This document shows positions 25,642 through 34,790 of a DNA stretch of 41,872 nucleotides, one piece after another; the first letter of the stretch is position 1; the number at the start of each line of letters is the position of its first letter. The DNA is from Methanococcoides sp. (GTDB lineage Archaea; Halobacteriota; Methanosarcinia; Methanosarcinales; Methanosarcinaceae). The translations under genes and the position numbers were made by a program. The stretch lies in NCBI GenBank assembly GCA_021108185.1, contig JAIORJ010000180.1, positions 1 through 41,872 of the forward strand. Direction: 5' to 3'. A model generated the notes under the pieces. It did no database searches. It saw only the letters and a program-made list of their open reading frames with translations, and was not told the DNA's origin.

Positions 25642-25935
25642 TCAATCGTCTTTTGCTTCCTCTTTTACAGGTTTCTTGAACCTGCTGACGACATCACGAA
25701 TAATGACGATGTCCCCGGTTGTGACCACCCAGCGGTACGGAAGGATAACGCCTCTTGTCTGGACATCAAAAATATCACGATTGATGTCTGAAAGAGCAAT
25801 CCCCGAAACAATTCTTTCATCTACATCGAAGACGAGGTCGTTCACTTTACCCACATATGTACCCTGGTTCGTATACACATTTAATCCAAACAGTGAAGTT
25901 ATATCTGCACGCATGATAGTCCCTGTTGTATTCAT
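25642..25935 (-). CDS. PRC-barrel domain protein
   Basis: A 97-residue PRC-barrel protein. ITSLFGLNVYTNQGTYVGKV, DLVFDVDERIVSGIAL and ILPYRWVVTTGDIVII form the barrel, and a charged tail follows. Archaeal relatives are small and abundant, and a role in RNA processing or cell division has been proposed for the family. ATG 25935 gives 97 residues. ATG 25914, preceded by GGGA, would give 90 residues starting MRADITSLF and is a fair alternative. A TATA-like element lies on the minus strand at about 25964-25973. It is followed 7 nt later by thg1. Confidence 0.88.
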   Translation of the reverse strand: MNTTGTIMRADITSLFGLNVYTNQGTYVGKVNDLVFDVDERIVSGIALSDINRDIFDVQTRGVILPYRWVVTTGDIVIIRDVVSRFKKPVKEEAKDD

Positions 25936-26066
25936 AATAATAAATATAAGTTATATGTTGATTCTATATATAAAATGTGTATCCTTAATGTTAAATCCTT
26001 CTAAAGAAATGGCAACTCATCATCATTAAATAGAAGTATAGCTGAAAGTCCAGTGGAGCAAACAAA

Positions 26067-26828
26067 ATGCTTACAAGCACTTACACACATATCCCCGGAA
26101 TTGGAAAAACGATTGAAAAACGAATATGGGAGAGTGGATATTGCACATGGGACGAGTACCTTGAGCATCAGGATGAAATATCCATCCCAGCAACCCGAAA
26201 AGAAAAGATAGCAAATGGCATAGCCGAATCTAAAAAACACCTGGAACAAAAGGATTTCGAATATTTCGCCAACTGCCTCCCAAGTGCGGAACAATGGAGG
26301 GCATTTGAACACTTCTCGGATTCAGTGGCCTATGTGGATATAGAGACAACCGGACTTTCACCTTCAAGTTCCTACATCACAGTGATAGGAATATACGATG
26401 GGGAAGATGCAAAAACGTACGTCAAAGGCATAGACCTTGAAGACGTTGTGGAAGAGTTACAGAAATATGAACTCCTCGTATCGTTCAACGGTGCCCGTTT
26501 TGACCTGCCTTTTATACAAAAGGAATTCCCACAGATAGAGTTCAACCAGCTTCACATCGACCTGATGTATCCTCTAAGGCGCATAGGCCTTTCCGGCGGC
26601 CTCAAAGCAATTGAGAAGAAACTGGAAATAACCCGAACCGAAGAGACCGTGGGGATCACCGGATTCGATGCTGTGAGGCTCTGGCACGAATATGAACGCG
26701 GTAATGAAGGCTCCCTTGAACTGTTGCTGGAATATAACAGGGAAGATATCGTCAACCTTAAGGCAATAATTGAAAAAACGTACCCCCAGTTCATCGAGAA
26801 AACATTCCAGAAGACCCTCGGGAAATGA
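26067..26828 (+). CDS. YprB-like RNase H-fold 3'-5' exonuclease
   Basis: A 253-residue DEDDy-type exonuclease. An N-terminal helix-hairpin-helix (IPGIGKTIEKRIWESG, 9-24) probably binds DNA. The catalytic residues are Asp91 and Glu93 in YVDIETTGL, Asp146 in SFNGARFDLPF, and Tyr223/Asp227 in YNREDIVNL. Relatives resemble the YprB/RNase H-like group of uncertain substrate. It precedes uvrC by 47 nt on the same strand, which supports a DNA-repair role. GTGGAG lies upstream of the ATG. Confidence 0.85.
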   Translation: MLTSTYTHIPGIGKTIEKRIWESGYCTWDEYLEHQDEISIPATRKEKIANGIAESKKHLEQKDFEYFANCLPSAEQWRAFEHFSDSVAYVDIETTGLSPSSSYITVIGIYDGEDAKTYVKGIDLEDVVEELQKYELLVSFNGARFDLPFIQKEFPQIEFNQLHIDLMYPLRRIGLSGGLKAIEKKLEITRTEETVGITGFDAVRLWHEYERGNEGSLELLLEYNREDIVNLKAIIEKTYPQFIEKTFQKTLGK

Positions 26829-26875
26829 CAGGAAGGGAGCAGCACATTCTGCTGTGACCGGAGGGAACAGCAAAA

Positions 26876-28690
26876 ATGAGACCGGACATATCCAACATCC
26901 CTGACCTGCCGGGCGTCTATCTTATGAAGGACGTATCCGACAACATCATCTACATCGGAAAGGCGAAGTCCCTTAAAAAAAGGGTCAGCCAGTACTTCCA
27001 GTCCAGCAAGAGCCATTCTTCCAAAACAATAGCAATGGTCAGGAAGATAGCGGATATCGACTACATTGTCACGGAATCCGAGGTCGCTGCACTGATACTC
27101 GAAGCGAATCTGATAAAGAAGAACAGACCGCACTACAACATCGCCCTGAAGGATGACAAGCGTTATCCTTACGTGAAGGTCACTGTCAATACAAAATTTC
27201 CCAAGATATTCATAACTCGCCGCAGGCTTATGGACGGCGCCCTCTATTTTGGCCCTTATACGAATGTGAAACCTGTCAAACAGACCCTTGAGATGATCTC
27301 ACAGATATTCAGGATTAAAAGATGCAACCGTAGAATAGATGGCAAAGGAAAAAGACCGTGCCTGAACTATCATATCGATCGCTGTTATGCCCCATGCAAT
27401 GGCTCGATCTCCCCTGAAGAATACCGCAATAATGTGATGGAAGCGGTGAAATTTTTTAAGGGTGAGACATCCGGCATAATAAAGGAGCTTCAGGAAAAGA
27501 TGAACGCCCACGCACTGGCACAGGAATATGAGAGTGCTGCTGCAATACGTGACCAGATCGATGCTCTGAAAAGCCTTTCCCAGCAGCAGACGGCCACTGC
27601 GGGAAATGATGACAGCGACATAATTGCAACTGCCTCTGACGATGAGACCGTTTTCGTACAGATCTTCTACATCAGGGATGGCAACATGGTAGGTAAAGTC
27701 GATCTATCCCTTTCGTGGGGAAATACCACCGGCAATATAGCCCGTGTCACAGAGGAATTCATAAAGCAATACTATCAGGATGCCCCTGTACCACCTGAGA
27801 TACTTGTACAACACCCGATACCCGAAAAGGAACTCGTTATCAAATGGCTTTCTGAAAAAGCCGCGAGAAGTGTACAGATACAGGTACCTCAAAGGGGTAA
27901 CAAGAAAAGATTGATGGAAATGGCCGAGCAAAATGCCCAAATGACCATGGAGCAATCACACCTTAAGCAAAGTGATAAGGAACAGGCACTGCAAGCACTG
28001 TTACAGCTCAGGAATGCCCTTTCATTGTCCACATTGCCTGCACACATCGAAGGTTTTGACATCTCCAACATATCGGGCACTGATGCCGTTGGTTCAATGG
28101 TGGTCTTTGAGAACGGCATACCTACAAATAGCAAATACAGGCATTTCAACATAAAGACAGTAAAGGGAATCGACGATTTTGCCATGATGGCAGAGGTAGT
28201 AAAACGCAGGTATACGCGGCAGAAAGCCGAGAAGGACAAACTACCAGACCTCATCCTCATAGACGGAGGTCCCGGACAGGTCAGTGCTGCCATGAGCTCT
28301 TTAAAGGAACTGCAACTCGACATCCCGCTTGTAGGACTTGCAAAACGATTCGAGCATATCATCGTACCAAAAGATGACACCGATGAGGTTGTAATATTAC
28401 CCCACACCTCCGAAGCGCTCAAGATGCTCATGCGTGTAAGGGATGAGAGTCACAGGTTCGCCGTATCGTCCCACAGAAGAAGGCGCACTGCGAGGCTCTC
28501 ACACTCTGAACTGGACACTATCCCAGGGATAGGAGCCTCAAGAAAGAAAGCATTGTTGAACCATTTTAGTTCTATTGAGCAGATACGTCATGCATCCGTC
28601 GAGGAACTTACTGCAGTAGAGGGTATCAGTAAAGGACTTGCTGAGAAGATCGCTGCTCATTTTAATAAAGAGAGAGTTGCAAACCAGTAA
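26876..28690 (+). CDS. uvrC: Excinuclease ABC subunit C
   Basis: A 604-residue UvrC that makes both incisions in nucleotide excision repair with UvrA and UvrB. An N-terminal GIY-YIG nuclease is present (PGVYLMKDVSDNIIYIGKAK, 12-31). A cysteine cluster region (RPCLNYHIDRCYAPCNG) and a UVR motif for UvrB contact (EKMNAHALAQEYESAAAIRD) follow. Then come the RNase H-like second nuclease (IEGFDISNISGTDAVG, LILIDGGPGQVSAA) and a C-terminal double helix-hairpin-helix (TIPGIGASRKKALL, AVEGISKGLAEKI). All domains are complete. Bacterial-type UvrABC is common in Methanosarcinales, probably acquired by transfer. uvrA and uvrB are not in the window. GGAGG precedes the ATG. Confidence 0.96.
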   Translation: MRPDISNIPDLPGVYLMKDVSDNIIYIGKAKSLKKRVSQYFQSSKSHSSKTIAMVRKIADIDYIVTESEVAALILEANLIKKNRPHYNIALKDDKRYPYVKVTVNTKFPKIFITRRRLMDGALYFGPYTNVKPVKQTLEMISQIFRIKRCNRRIDGKGKRPCLNYHIDRCYAPCNGSISPEEYRNNVMEAVKFFKGETSGIIKELQEKMNAHALAQEYESAAAIRDQIDALKSLSQQQTATAGNDDSDIIATASDDETVFVQIFYIRDGNMVGKVDLSLSWGNTTGNIARVTEEFIKQYYQDAPVPPEILVQHPIPEKELVIKWLSEKAARSVQIQVPQRGNKKRLMEMAEQNAQMTMEQSHLKQSDKEQALQALLQLRNALSLSTLPAHIEGFDISNISGTDAVGSMVVFENGIPTNSKYRHFNIKTVKGIDDFAMMAEVVKRRYTRQKAEKDKLPDLILIDGGPGQVSAAMSSLKELQLDIPLVGLAKRFEHIIVPKDDTDEVVILPHTSEALKMLMRVRDESHRFAVSSHRRRRTARLSHSELDTIPGIGASRKKALLNHFSSIEQIRHASVEELTAVEGISKGLAEKIAAHFNKERVANQ

Positions 28691-28957
28691 ATTTGATCAT
28701 TTATTACTGCAATATGCGACATTGTATCGCAAACAATTGCCTGCTTTTATTAGAGATATTGATGCAACAATGTACAGACATTCATTTGCTCCACAATTTG
28801 AATATGATGTAGAAAATGGCATCCGTTTGCAACAAAAAAAATGAGAGAACGATATTATGATATGAAACTTTGATAAAGGAAAATACCATAATTAAGATTA
28901 AGGAACACAGCGTTCAAAGAACAAACTCATGGTAAAAAGCAGGTGATGACCTTTAAA
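28691..28957 (+). other. Gene-free stretch between uvrC and ykgJ-like gene
   Basis: No supported gene. An unrelated frame continues past the uvrC stop to 28844, but it has no independent start or ribosome-binding site. The stretch is AT-rich and includes GCGACATTGTATCGC near 28716, a weak inverted repeat. Confidence 0.35.
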
Positions 28958-29647
28958 ATGATAGACGAAATGATAAGGGAAACGGAAAAAGAGCTCAAGG
29001 CATTGAAAAAATATCCCGATGACAAGCTTATTGAGATAATTAAGGAGGTCGGCTTCGAGTGCGATCTGTGTGGGATGTGCTGCACCAGACAGTTCAACGA
29101 CCATGTGTTCCTGCTGGAAAAAGATGTGGAAGCAATGAAACAGATAGATGCATCCCTTATCACCCCTGCACCATACTATGAGTTCTGTGACCAGAAGGGT
29201 AATTTTTATGTTTCCGGATACTCACTGAGAACAAAAGAGGATGGAAGTTGCGTCCTTCTAGAGAACAATAGGTGTACCATCTATGACAAGAGGCCTACCA
29301 TATGCAGCCTTTACCCATACATGCTCCACCGGGAGACAGATGAAGAAGGCAACCTTGACTGGCGGCAGATATCCGGTCTGGACCAGCATGGATGTTACCA
29401 TAGTGAGATCACGGATGAAGATGTGAAAGTGATAGCATCTGATATTAAAGAATATGAAGAAGCATACCTTGAGCAGCAGATAGCTTTCTTTAAAAAAGTA
29501 AAGGAACATTTCAAAGAGAATGGATCAAGGCATGTCAAATCTGTCTATGACCGCCAGATGCGAGCCTTTGAAAAAGGAAAAGAGATAGGTGTTTACGTTT
29601 TCCACAACAACGGATTGGAGCTTTGCCATATCTCCAAACAGGAATGA
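28958..29647 (+). CDS. YkgJ-family cysteine-cluster protein
   Basis: A 229-residue protein of the YkgJ/CxxCxxCC (zinc- or iron-chelating) family. ECDLCGMCCTRQF near residue 35 and RCTIYDKRPTICSLYPYM near 85 carry the conserved cysteines. HGCYH adds another. The C-terminal third is helical and charged. The frame opens at a GTG at 28943, but AGGTGAT at 28941-28947 points to ATG 28958. Relatives are thought to bind Fe-S or zinc, and some act in protein modification or flagellin methylation. The role here is unknown. Its stop codon lies in a hairpin shared with the convergent gene. Confidence 0.82.
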   Translation: MIDEMIRETEKELKALKKYPDDKLIEIIKEVGFECDLCGMCCTRQFNDHVFLLEKDVEAMKQIDASLITPAPYYEFCDQKGNFYVSGYSLRTKEDGSCVLLENNRCTIYDKRPTICSLYPYMLHRETDEEGNLDWRQISGLDQHGCYHSEITDEDVKVIASDIKEYEEAYLEQQIAFFKKVKEHFKENGSRHVKSVYDRQMRAFEKGKEIGVYVFHNNGLELCHISKQE

Positions 29648-29660
29648 GATCACTCATTCC
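29641..29660. terminator. Bidirectional hairpin across both convergent stop codons
   Basis: GGAATGA-GATCAC-TCATTCC is a perfect 7-bp stem. It contains the stop codon of the plus-strand ykgJ-like gene (ending 29647) and the stop codon of the minus-strand radical SAM gene (ending 29650). The last residues of both proteins are encoded by the two arms. Confidence 0.55.
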
Positions 29661-30756
29661 AGCTACCACTGAGCTCACCGTCCCTTGCCATTTTACCCAG
29701 CACCCGATTAACAGGATCACTGATAGGTGAGGGAACGATGTTCTCGTAGGGTGTTGAAGGTAAAGGAGAAAGGTAATGGGCTCTCACTTTTCCACCCTTT
29801 TTGCTTATCCATTTTATCTGTTCAAGTGTGCTTTGCTGGTCTTCTTCGGTCTCATTGGGAAAACCGAAGATGAAGTCCACTACCGGAACGATGTCATGCT
29901 CAAAACAACGTTCAACAGCGATATTGACATCTTCGGACGTGTGTCCCCTTAACATCTCTTTCAACATACTGTCACTTCCGGATTGAGCACCCAGACTTAT
30001 CGTTCTGTTACTGCAGTACTTATCGATGAGGTCCAGCCCTTCGTGTGTAACAAATTCAGGACGTATCTCGGAAGGAAAAGTGCCAAAAAAGATATTCTTG
30101 CCTTCAATAGAACTCAACTTTGAAAGCAGAGCTTCTACCTTGTCGAACCTTGGCTGAATACCATTGCCGCCATAAGCAAATGCGTTTGAGGAAGTAAAGC
30201 GCAGGTCGTTGTAATATTTAGCGAAAATGACAATGGAATCGATGCTTCGATGTCGCATCTCATGTCCGAATATGCGGGGCGTCTGACAGTATTTGCAATT
30301 CCACGGACATCCCCGGCTTATCTCTATGGGTGAGCGAAGAGCTTTCGAATCGAAACAAGGATAATTGTCAAGGTCCACATTGTCACGCTTTCCAGTAAGC
30401 ACGACCTTCCCATTGCATTTGTATCCGATCCCCTTGACCTTTGAGACATCCCCGCCTTCAAGAAGCGTATTTACAAGATGCGGAAGGGTCTCTTCACCTT
30501 CTCCTATAACGACAAGATCGAAGTGCTCAAGAGTATCCTTAACAGAACCTGAAGGATGCGGACCACCTGCTATACAGATAGTATCGGATGTGCGGGAATC
30601 GACCTCTGCAAACACATTTTCTTTTTGTTTGGTGGCAAAGCTATAGATCATGATGCCCTCATGGATCTCTTTTACAAGCTTGCTTTCGGGAAGAAGGGGG
30701 AGAAGGGCTGCAAGGCTGTAAGTGTTCTTCTGCATCAACCTGAAACATACATCCAT
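29650..30756 (-). CDS. B12-binding/radical SAM protein (MJ1487-like family)
   Basis: A 368-residue protein. A cobalamin-binding Rossmann-like region (about 1-130: ICIAGGPHPSGS, LVVIGEGEETLPHLV) precedes the radical SAM core with Cys150, Cys154 and Cys157 in SRGCPWNCKYCQTPR. ISLGAQSGSDSMLKEMLRGH and FIFGFPNETEEDQQ are typical for the class. The architecture matches a family of archaeal B12/radical SAM proteins of unknown substrate. GAGG precedes the ATG, and it starts 10 nt after the site-2 protease gene, so the two are probably cotranscribed. Confidence 0.85.
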   Translation of the reverse strand: MDVCFRLMQKNTYSLAALLPLLPESKLVKEIHEGIMIYSFATKQKENVFAEVDSRTSDTICIAGGPHPSGSVKDTLEHFDLVVIGEGEETLPHLVNTLLEGGDVSKVKGIGYKCNGKVVLTGKRDNVDLDNYPCFDSKALRSPIEISRGCPWNCKYCQTPRIFGHEMRHRSIDSIVIFAKYYNDLRFTSSNAFAYGGNGIQPRFDKVEALLSKLSSIEGKNIFFGTFPSEIRPEFVTHEGLDLIDKYCSNRTISLGAQSGSDSMLKEMLRGHTSEDVNIAVERCFEHDIVPVVDFIFGFPNETEEDQQSTLEQIKWISKKGGKVRAHYLSPLPSTPYENIVPSPISDPVNRVLGKMARDGELSGSWNE

Positions 30757-30766
30757 TTTTTCAACC

Positions 30767-31876
30767 TCAAGTAATTACCAGTGTGAAAGGCACCAGAGTA
30801 AAACATAGCAGACCAAGTATGAAAGTCCCGATCCCCAATGCAATTCTCCTGTTGTCAAGCTTAATATCATCATTCAAGGTCCTTGGATGACCTGCCAGTG
30901 CAAAGAGCAGAAGGAAGATGGACCAGAACATCCATATACCGCCATTTTGCTGAAGCACGAAGATGACATAAAGACCGAGGCATCCCAAAATGAAGGGCAT
31001 TGCCATAGAAACATGCTTTGCACGTTCCCCGAGCATTGCACGAACGATATGACCGCCATCGAGCTGGCCCGAGGGTAGCAGGTTCAACACGGTCACCAAC
31101 ATACCCACCCAGCCTGCAAAGGCCACAGGATGCATGGTCTCGACAGTATTGCCGGATATCGTATTAATAGCCTGGAACAGAAGGGGGACCTGTATATCGA
31201 GCACCATATTACCGGGTGTGATTATGTATTCCACAGGCGGTAATGAAAGACCGATGAAAGTCACGATGACAGATGCCACAATACCCACAAGTGGACCTGC
31301 AACTGCCACATCGAACAATGCTTTCCTGTCAGGTATGATACCCCTGTGTTTAATAACAGCACCCATTGTGCCAATGATCGTGGGGAAAGGAATGAAATAT
31401 GGCAATGATGTTCGCATGCCGTGCATCTTCGCAGCCATGTAGTGACCCATTTCATGAGAGCCGAGAACAAACATTATCGCAAGTGTAAAGGGAAGCCCTT
31501 TGGTGAACTGAGAAGGTTCGCTGAAAATATCCACCCCGAACATCGTAGCGCCTGCGAACATAGTGGTAAATACCGTTGCTACAGCGAGCAGGACATTTAT
31601 CCATATACGTTCAGGGACCTCTTGTATCAGAGAAACGACCAATACATCTTCCCCGAGTTCCTTGGTAAAGGAGAGTTGATAGCCCTTGGCTGTTAACTTT
31701 GGCCAGAGATATTGATGTACCATCTGGGGGTCGATTTGGGGAACTCCATAAAAATGAATTTCACTGTCAGCATAGTTCACTTCATAGGCTTTGAAAAAGG
31801 GATGAATGTCATCATAGAGGTCCATGACCATGGCCTCTACTTCTACATCCTCTGGAGCTTTATTTCTTGAAGACAT
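30767..31876 (-). CDS. Site-2 protease family (M50) membrane metalloprotease
   Basis: A 369-residue protein. An N-terminal cytoplasmic domain (1-90) is followed by about six or seven membrane segments. The zinc site is His141-Glu142-x-x-His145 in GSHEMGHYMAAK, and the third ligand aspartate is in LLPSGQLDGGHIVRA. This is the intramembrane protease architecture of archaeal S2P homologues, which cut membrane-bound regulators. No substrate is evident nearby. It lies 27 nt downstream of the phosphomevalonate dehydratase small-subunit gene and just upstream of the radical SAM gene. Confidence 0.9.
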   Translation of the reverse strand: MSSRNKAPEDVEVEAMVMDLYDDIHPFFKAYEVNYADSEIHFYGVPQIDPQMVHQYLWPKLTAKGYQLSFTKELGEDVLVVSLIQEVPERIWINVLLAVATVFTTMFAGATMFGVDIFSEPSQFTKGLPFTLAIMFVLGSHEMGHYMAAKMHGMRTSLPYFIPFPTIIGTMGAVIKHRGIIPDRKALFDVAVAGPLVGIVASVIVTFIGLSLPPVEYIITPGNMVLDIQVPLLFQAINTISGNTVETMHPVAFAGWVGMLVTVLNLLPSGQLDGGHIVRAMLGERAKHVSMAMPFILGCLGLYVIFVLQQNGGIWMFWSIFLLLFALAGHPRTLNDDIKLDNRRIALGIGTFILGLLCFTLVPFTLVIT

Positions 31877-31903
31877 TAACTTTATTGTTTCCCACGTCTG
31901 AAT

Positions 31904-32314
31904 TTACCTGTCCATCAATTCAACGAAACCGCCGGTACTATCGACCTTCACACGATCCCCGTCCTTAAAGATAGTGAAAGGGTCCTTGTCAAGCCTGTCC
32001 ACGAGAGGGATATCAGAGATGATAGCTCCCACTGCCACTATTGGTTCAGAATCGATGTTTATCATTGCAGCAGGAGATACGTTGTTCTTTTTCAACTGGT
32101 ATATCACGTAAGAACCCACGGTAGAACCTTTCCCATGCGGGAAAACAAGTATTTTGTCCTTGATACATTCTCCGTAAATAGCATGACCGGGGTCAACAAC
32201 TACTCCTGTTTTCGGGTCAACGTTGCCTAAGAACGAGAGAGCATCCTCTGATAGGAGCACCTCACCTTCCGCAACTCCCCTTGCAATAGTCCTGCATTCG
32301 ATCTTAATTGTCAC
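31904..32314 (-). CDS. Phosphomevalonate dehydratase, small subunit (DUF126)
   Basis: A 136-residue swivel-domain protein (aconitase X small subunit, DUF126). IECRTIARGVAEGEVLLSED, DPGHAIYGECIKDKILVFP and GSTVGSYVIYQL are characteristic. With the large subunit it dehydrates mevalonate 5-phosphate to trans-anhydromevalonate 5-phosphate in the archaeal mevalonate pathway. The frame opens at 32350, but a GTG at 32314 overlaps the large-subunit stop as GTGA and gives the family's usual N-terminus. That start is preferred. Confidence 0.87.
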   Translation of the reverse strand: MTIKIECRTIARGVAEGEVLLSEDALSFLGNVDPKTGVVVDPGHAIYGECIKDKILVFPHGKGSTVGSYVIYQLKKNNVSPAAMINIDSEPIVAVGAIISDIPLVDRLDKDPFTIFKDGDRVKVDSTGGFVELMDR

Positions 32315-33492
32315 CACCTGCCCTTTTGATACATCGCAGGGACCTTGCACATTCCCGGAACGTAAGCCAGTGCTTTGCCTGAATTAACCATCATGCAATT
32401 GTGGCCTTCCGTTGCAGGGGAGACGACCATACAGGTATCACATAACACCTTTGAGCCGCTCTCTTCTATCCTTTTCACAACATCAGGATATCTTTGGGCA
32501 ACTTCTCTCGAAGTGCATACCCAGAGTTCCTTTTCTATCTTTTTGCCTTCCAGCAGATCGGCGATATTGTTCAATTCCTCAGGAGAACAGTGCGGACAAC
32601 CGACCGCTACGATGTCGCATTCCAGGTCATCCTCATTGCCAATGATGGTCTCATAGACATCATCAAGCTGACTTCTCTGGATAGTGATGGTCTCATCGGG
32701 CTTATCAAAACTGACCTGCTTCGCCTCAGGCGTGACACCCTCTACGTGATACAATGCAACTGCACCGGATGCCGCCATTGCAGCACCCAATCCTTTCAGT
32801 TCATCTGAGGTAGGTGTGGAGGCCAGATGGAACATCGGTACGCGATTACCAATTTCCTTACCTGCGATATAACCAAGGGCACCATAATCAGAGCCAGAGA
32901 GCTCATGGTCCACGACCACGGAGACCGTAGGAACACGGTTCTCATCAAGATGGTAACCATAGTTCGCTGTTTTCCCGACCAGTGCAGCAGATAATGCGGA
33001 CGGACCGCCTTCACGATTGGTGCGTGCACCTATCACCGAATTCGCATAAGAGACAGCTGAAGACTCGCTCCATGCAAGATGGTCGCCACAGGTCGCCGAG
33101 AAGCCTTCGAGATAGTAGGGAGTGCAAGTGCACTTTGAACTTATCCCAAGCTTTTCGTAGGCAGCTATTATCTCCAGCTGTTTTTCCGCAAATTCCGCCT
33201 CTATGCCCATCTCTTTCCACCGGACCATATCCATGCCTGCGGGATTCAATATTGAAGGGACCTTTACCGTACCTTCGAGATCGGAGATCCATTCAAGTCC
33301 GGCATCTCCTATCGTCTTGTAGGACACGCCTGCTATCTGGGCGCTCTTGACAGGGATCAGACCATCCGCACCATAGATATCTCCAAGTGCAACAAGGATC
33401 TCCATGGCTTTGCGCAGGGTCTCACCCTGTTCGCCGTCAAGTACATTTTCTTCTTCTGCTGTCAGATACATATTATTTCCTATAGTTATCAT
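32311..33492 (-). CDS. Phosphomevalonate dehydratase, large subunit (AcnX, DUF521)
   Basis: A 393-residue aconitase X-type catalytic subunit that binds an Fe-S cluster. YLTAEEENVLDGEQGETLRK, CTCTPYYLEG and AWSESSAVSYANSVIGARTN, followed by GGPSALSAALVGKT, are hallmarks. AVGCPHCSPEELNNIA and VLCDTCMVVSP supply further cysteines. The ATG overlaps the UbiD-type stop as ATGA, and the stop overlaps the small subunit. The gene set fixes the function as mevalonate-5-phosphate dehydratase and not an aconitase or hydroxyproline isomerase. That inference is strong because the next pathway enzyme is in the same operon. Confidence 0.9.
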   Translation of the reverse strand: MITIGNNMYLTAEEENVLDGEQGETLRKAMEILVALGDIYGADGLIPVKSAQIAGVSYKTIGDAGLEWISDLEGTVKVPSILNPAGMDMVRWKEMGIEAEFAEKQLEIIAAYEKLGISSKCTCTPYYLEGFSATCGDHLAWSESSAVSYANSVIGARTNREGGPSALSAALVGKTANYGYHLDENRVPTVSVVVDHELSGSDYGALGYIAGKEIGNRVPMFHLASTPTSDELKGLGAAMAASGAVALYHVEGVTPEAKQVSFDKPDETITIQRSQLDDVYETIIGNEDDLECDIVAVGCPHCSPEELNNIADLLEGKKIEKELWVCTSREVAQRYPDVVKRIEESGSKVLCDTCMVVSPATEGHNCMMVNSGKALAYVPGMCKVPAMYQKGRW

Positions 33493-34754
33493 TCGGGCAT
33501 CTTTGCGCGCTCGAATATCTCTTTTTCTGCAAGGACTTTTGTGGCATCTATGCCCATCTTGGTGGTGGTCCCATCGGGAGACCCTCTTGGATCAAGGGAA
33601 CTTCCACGCACGTTCGGGATTATCATGACATCGAGGTCAGCTTTCACCCTTGTGGCAATGGCAAATTCCACATCCATCATATTGAAGATATCGATATCCT
33701 CGTCCACTATAACAACGTGCTTAAGGCTCGTATGGGCTGCAAATGCCGCCATGATAGCGTTCTTGGCATCGCCTTCTGTCTGTTTCTCGATCTGAACGAC
33801 CGCATGGAGATAGCAGCAGCCGCCTTCAGTCAACACTACGTTCTTTACGGTCGTGACCTCTGCCACTGCATTGTATATCTTTGGCTCGTAAGGTACGCCC
33901 ATCATGAGAAGATGCTCTGCACCTGCCGGAAGGATGCCGTGATAGATAGGATCCTTCCTGTGCATTATCTTTGTAATTGTAATAACCGGTTCCTTGCGTA
34001 CAAGGTCATAGGTACCTGTGATATCAACGAAAGGTCCTTCATCCACCCTTTCTGTGGGGTCCACATAGCCTTCGAGGATTATCTCAGCATGTGGAACTTT
34101 CACACCGTTCTCACACTCGAACAGTTCCACAGGAGCACCTCTTAAAGCTGCTGCATATTCGAATTCCTTTCCTGCCGGAACACGGGTGGTGGAAGCGAAC
34201 GTTATCGCCGGATCAGCACCCAGCACGATGGCTACCGGTAAAGGCTCGTTGTTCTCAGCTGCCTTCTTGTGAAGTACATAGGAGTGGCGTGGAGGAACAA
34301 GGCGTGCTGCCAGCTTGTTCTTACCCACGACCATAAGTCTGTGGATGGATGCATTCATCATTCCGCCATATTCGGAAACGACAACTCCGGCCGTGATATA
34401 CGGGCCACCGTCTTTCTCAAAGTGTGTCATCAGAGGAAGTTTTGAAAGGTCCACATCGTTCTCAATGACCTCCATGGTCGGAGAGGTATCTACTATCTTT
34501 ACTTCCCCATCCGGCCTTATATCGGAAAGCCTCTGTATAATACCGTCCTTGGGGACACCGAACATATCGGCAAGCTCATTCCTTGAACCCAACAGGTTCA
34601 TGATGGCCTTTTGCCCGTCAATGTCGTGGAACAGTATGGGGGCATTGCTCTTCTTTGCAAGTCTTGGTGCTTCGAATACTTTCGAAACAGGCTCTGTGAC
34701 CTCAACTAACCTGCCACTGGTTCGTAAATGGTCGATAAAATCTCTGAAGCTCAT
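33489..34754 (-). CDS. UbiD-family anhydromevalonate phosphate decarboxylase
   Basis: A 421-residue UbiD-type enzyme, dependent on prenylated FMN. It decarboxylates trans-anhydromevalonate 5-phosphate to isopentenyl phosphate. Family motifs include YITAGVVVSEYGGMMNASIH, RLVPPRHSYVLHKKA, GADPAITFASTTRVPAGKEF, EIILEGYVDP and ATRVKADLDVMIIPNVRGSS. The first gene of the operon, it overlaps the dehydratase large subunit by 4 nt. The UbiX flavin prenyltransferase it needs is not in the window. No ribosome-binding site is visible, and a minus-strand TATA element at 34783-34790 suggests a very short leader. Confidence 0.9.
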   Translation of the reverse strand: MSFRDFIDHLRTSGRLVEVTEPVSKVFEAPRLAKKSNAPILFHDIDGQKAIMNLLGSRNELADMFGVPKDGIIQRLSDIRPDGEVKIVDTSPTMEVIENDVDLSKLPLMTHFEKDGGPYITAGVVVSEYGGMMNASIHRLMVVGKNKLAARLVPPRHSYVLHKKAAENNEPLPVAIVLGADPAITFASTTRVPAGKEFEYAAALRGAPVELFECENGVKVPHAEIILEGYVDPTERVDEGPFVDITGTYDLVRKEPVITITKIMHRKDPIYHGILPAGAEHLLMMGVPYEPKIYNAVAEVTTVKNVVLTEGGCCYLHAVVQIEKQTEGDAKNAIMAAFAAHTSLKHVVIVDEDIDIFNMMDVEFAIATRVKADLDVMIIPNVRGSSLDPRGSPDGTTTKMGIDATKVLAEKEIFERAKMPE

Positions 34755-34782
34755 TGTATCGATGTATAAGAAAATGTCTCAT

Positions 34783-34790
34783 GATAAATA
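34783..34790 (-). promoter_or_regulatory. TATA-like element of the mevalonate operon
   Basis: On the minus strand the sequence reads TATTTATC, centred about 32 nt upstream of the UbiD-type ATG. It fits an archaeal promoter with a leader of only a few nt. Confidence 0.4.

Noticed and set aside
28638-28844. 68-residue frame running past the uvrC stop
   Set aside because: It has no own start signal or ribosome-binding site and overlaps uvrC in another frame; the tail beyond uvrC is only about 50 codons and may be chance.
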